5,919 nucleotides of DNA from Deltaproteobacteria bacterium. Its GTDB lineage: Bacteria > Desulfobacterota > Desulfobacteria > Desulfobacterales > Desulfatirhabdiaceae. Positions 5,485-5,919 of this stretch are shown here, in pieces. A model generated the notes under the pieces. That model did not search any database, was not told where the DNA came from, and saw nothing but the letters and a program-made list of their open reading frames with translations. Both the position numbers and the translations under genes were made by a program. The stretch spans positions 1 to 5,919 of the forward strand of contig JAJYBO010000195.1 in assembly GCA_021778975.1 (NCBI GenBank), read 5' to 3'. Position 1 is the first letter of the stretch. Each line of letters opens with the position of its first letter.

Positions 5485-5588
5485 GTCATTCTCCTTTTTG
5501 AATTTGAGCGGCGGACGTTCACGCCCTTTTCCGATGGGGAGCGCTCGAACGCAACGCCGCTATAAACTATAGTTATACGATGCCTTTA
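5485..5588 (-). promoter_or_regulatory. Structured gap between desulfoferrodoxin and the rubredoxin-like gene
   Basis: The 104-nt gap is far longer than the others in this run. It holds the perfect palindrome AACTATAGTT (5565-5574), a 7-bp inverted repeat AGCGGCG/CGCCGCT (5507-5513, 5555-5561), the palindrome GAGCGCTC (5539-5546) and a small stem, GGACGT/ACGCCC (5513-5524, with one G-U pair). The AT-rich block 5561-5577 contains -10-like sequences on the minus strand (TATAAC, TATAGT), but no good -35 is visible. No T tract follows the stem, so it is not a simple terminator. An internal promoter with operator, or an mRNA processing element, is possible. Confidence 0.4.
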
Positions 5589-5919
5589 TCAGGACTTCCA
5601 GAGACCATGCAGATTGCAATATTCCCTGGCCGTAACCGTGGCGGCGTCCACCATGAACACGGCTTCCGGAGCCTGGCCGGGATTCAGGAACTGGCGATAC
5701 GCCTTGCCGTCGGCGATGATTTCGACCCATTCGATCCAGTGTTTTTCTTCCATGGGGTGCGCAACACTGCCGACTTTGACCTTGAAGCCGCCGTCAATTT
5801 TTTCGATGACCGGCACATGTTTCTCTTTGGCCGCATCCACCGTGTTTTCGACTTTCAGCTTCATGGGCTGGCCGCAGCAGACAAGTTCACCGCCGCCGGC
5901 ATGAAGAACCTCGACCATA
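5589..5919 (-). CDS. dfx: Desulfoferrodoxin (superoxide reductase), 5' end cut by the window
   Basis: This enzyme reduces superoxide to hydrogen peroxide in the cytoplasm without making O2, taking electrons from rubredoxin. The visible 109 residues include the C-terminal active domain with the Fe(His)4Cys ligands H34, H54, H60, C101 and H104 (numbering from the first visible Met) and the EKHVP loop that supplies the conserved Lys. C14-C15 are the last two cysteines of the N-terminal desulforedoxin-type Fe(Cys)4 centre, so this is the two-centre form. The CxxC pair and true start lie beyond 5919. The first visible Met corresponds to an internal residue just after CGN in the family, and about 15 residues are missing. 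In Desulfovibrio the orthologue sits beside rub and roo. Here five genes and a terminator separate them. Confidence 0.95.
   Translation of the reverse strand, partial: MVEVLHAGGGELVCCGQPMKLKVENTVDAAKEKHVPVIEKIDGGFKVKVGSVAHPMEEKHWIEWVEIIADGKAYRQFLNPGQAPEAVFMVDAATVTAREYCNLHGLWKS

Noticed and set aside
5507..5561. Possible tRNA or small structured RNA in the gap, because of the GC stem and nested hairpins
   Set aside because: Only 55 nt, with no T-loop, anticodon arm or CCA-adjacent acceptor features.

Overview
The window reads as a chromosomal piece of an anaerobic, respiring bacterium. It is most likely a sulfate reducer or close relative in the Desulfobacterota (the former Deltaproteobacteria). 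This is an inference from gene content: desulfoferrodoxin, a 52-residue rubredoxin, a rubredoxin:oxygen oxidoreductase (A-type flavodiiron protein), a small periplasmic multiheme cytochrome and an NtrC-type regulator, all together. No single sequence feature fixes the genus. All nine genes lie on the minus strand, so transcription runs from the right edge (5919) to the left (1).

Layout in transcription order. (1) 5919-4289: desulfoferrodoxin (5' end cut by the window edge), a 104-nt structured gap, a 52-aa cysteine-rich rubredoxin-like protein, a stand-alone flavodoxin, a 61-aa zinc-ribbon protein and an exported triheme cytochrome. Spacings after the gap are 15-27 nt, and the run ends at a strong two-tier stem-loop with a T tract (4179-4244). 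(2) 4066-1728: a flavin reductase-like protein fused to a degenerate ArsC/low-molecular-weight phosphatase domain, then rubredoxin, then Roo, with spacings of 23 and 9 nt. (3) 1564-188: a sigma-54-dependent response regulator with its own good sigma-70-type promoter (1613-1641) and no partner kinase in the window.

How the parts may work together: desulfoferrodoxin reduces superoxide to peroxide, and Roo reduces O2 to water with electrons from rubredoxin. In Desulfovibrio the related genes rbo/rub/roo are neighbours, which supports reading this as an oxygen-defence island. The flavodoxin, the rubredoxin-like protein and the flavin reductase fusion are plausible additional electron carriers or reductases. 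The cytochrome and zinc-ribbon protein have no assigned role here.

The most notable feature is the fusion protein at 3098-4066. Its C-terminal half keeps the ArsC/LMW-phosphatase fold signature but has lost the catalytic Cys and Arg of the P-loop, and its N-terminal half carries an incomplete cysteine motif. Other points of interest are a perfect 11-bp dyad overlapping a TATAAT box upstream of the regulator, alternative pairings in the leader of the fusion gene, and a cytochrome lacking one expected distal histidine. There are no mobile elements, CRISPR arrays, tRNAs or rRNAs. Positions 1-153 hold no gene that I can support.
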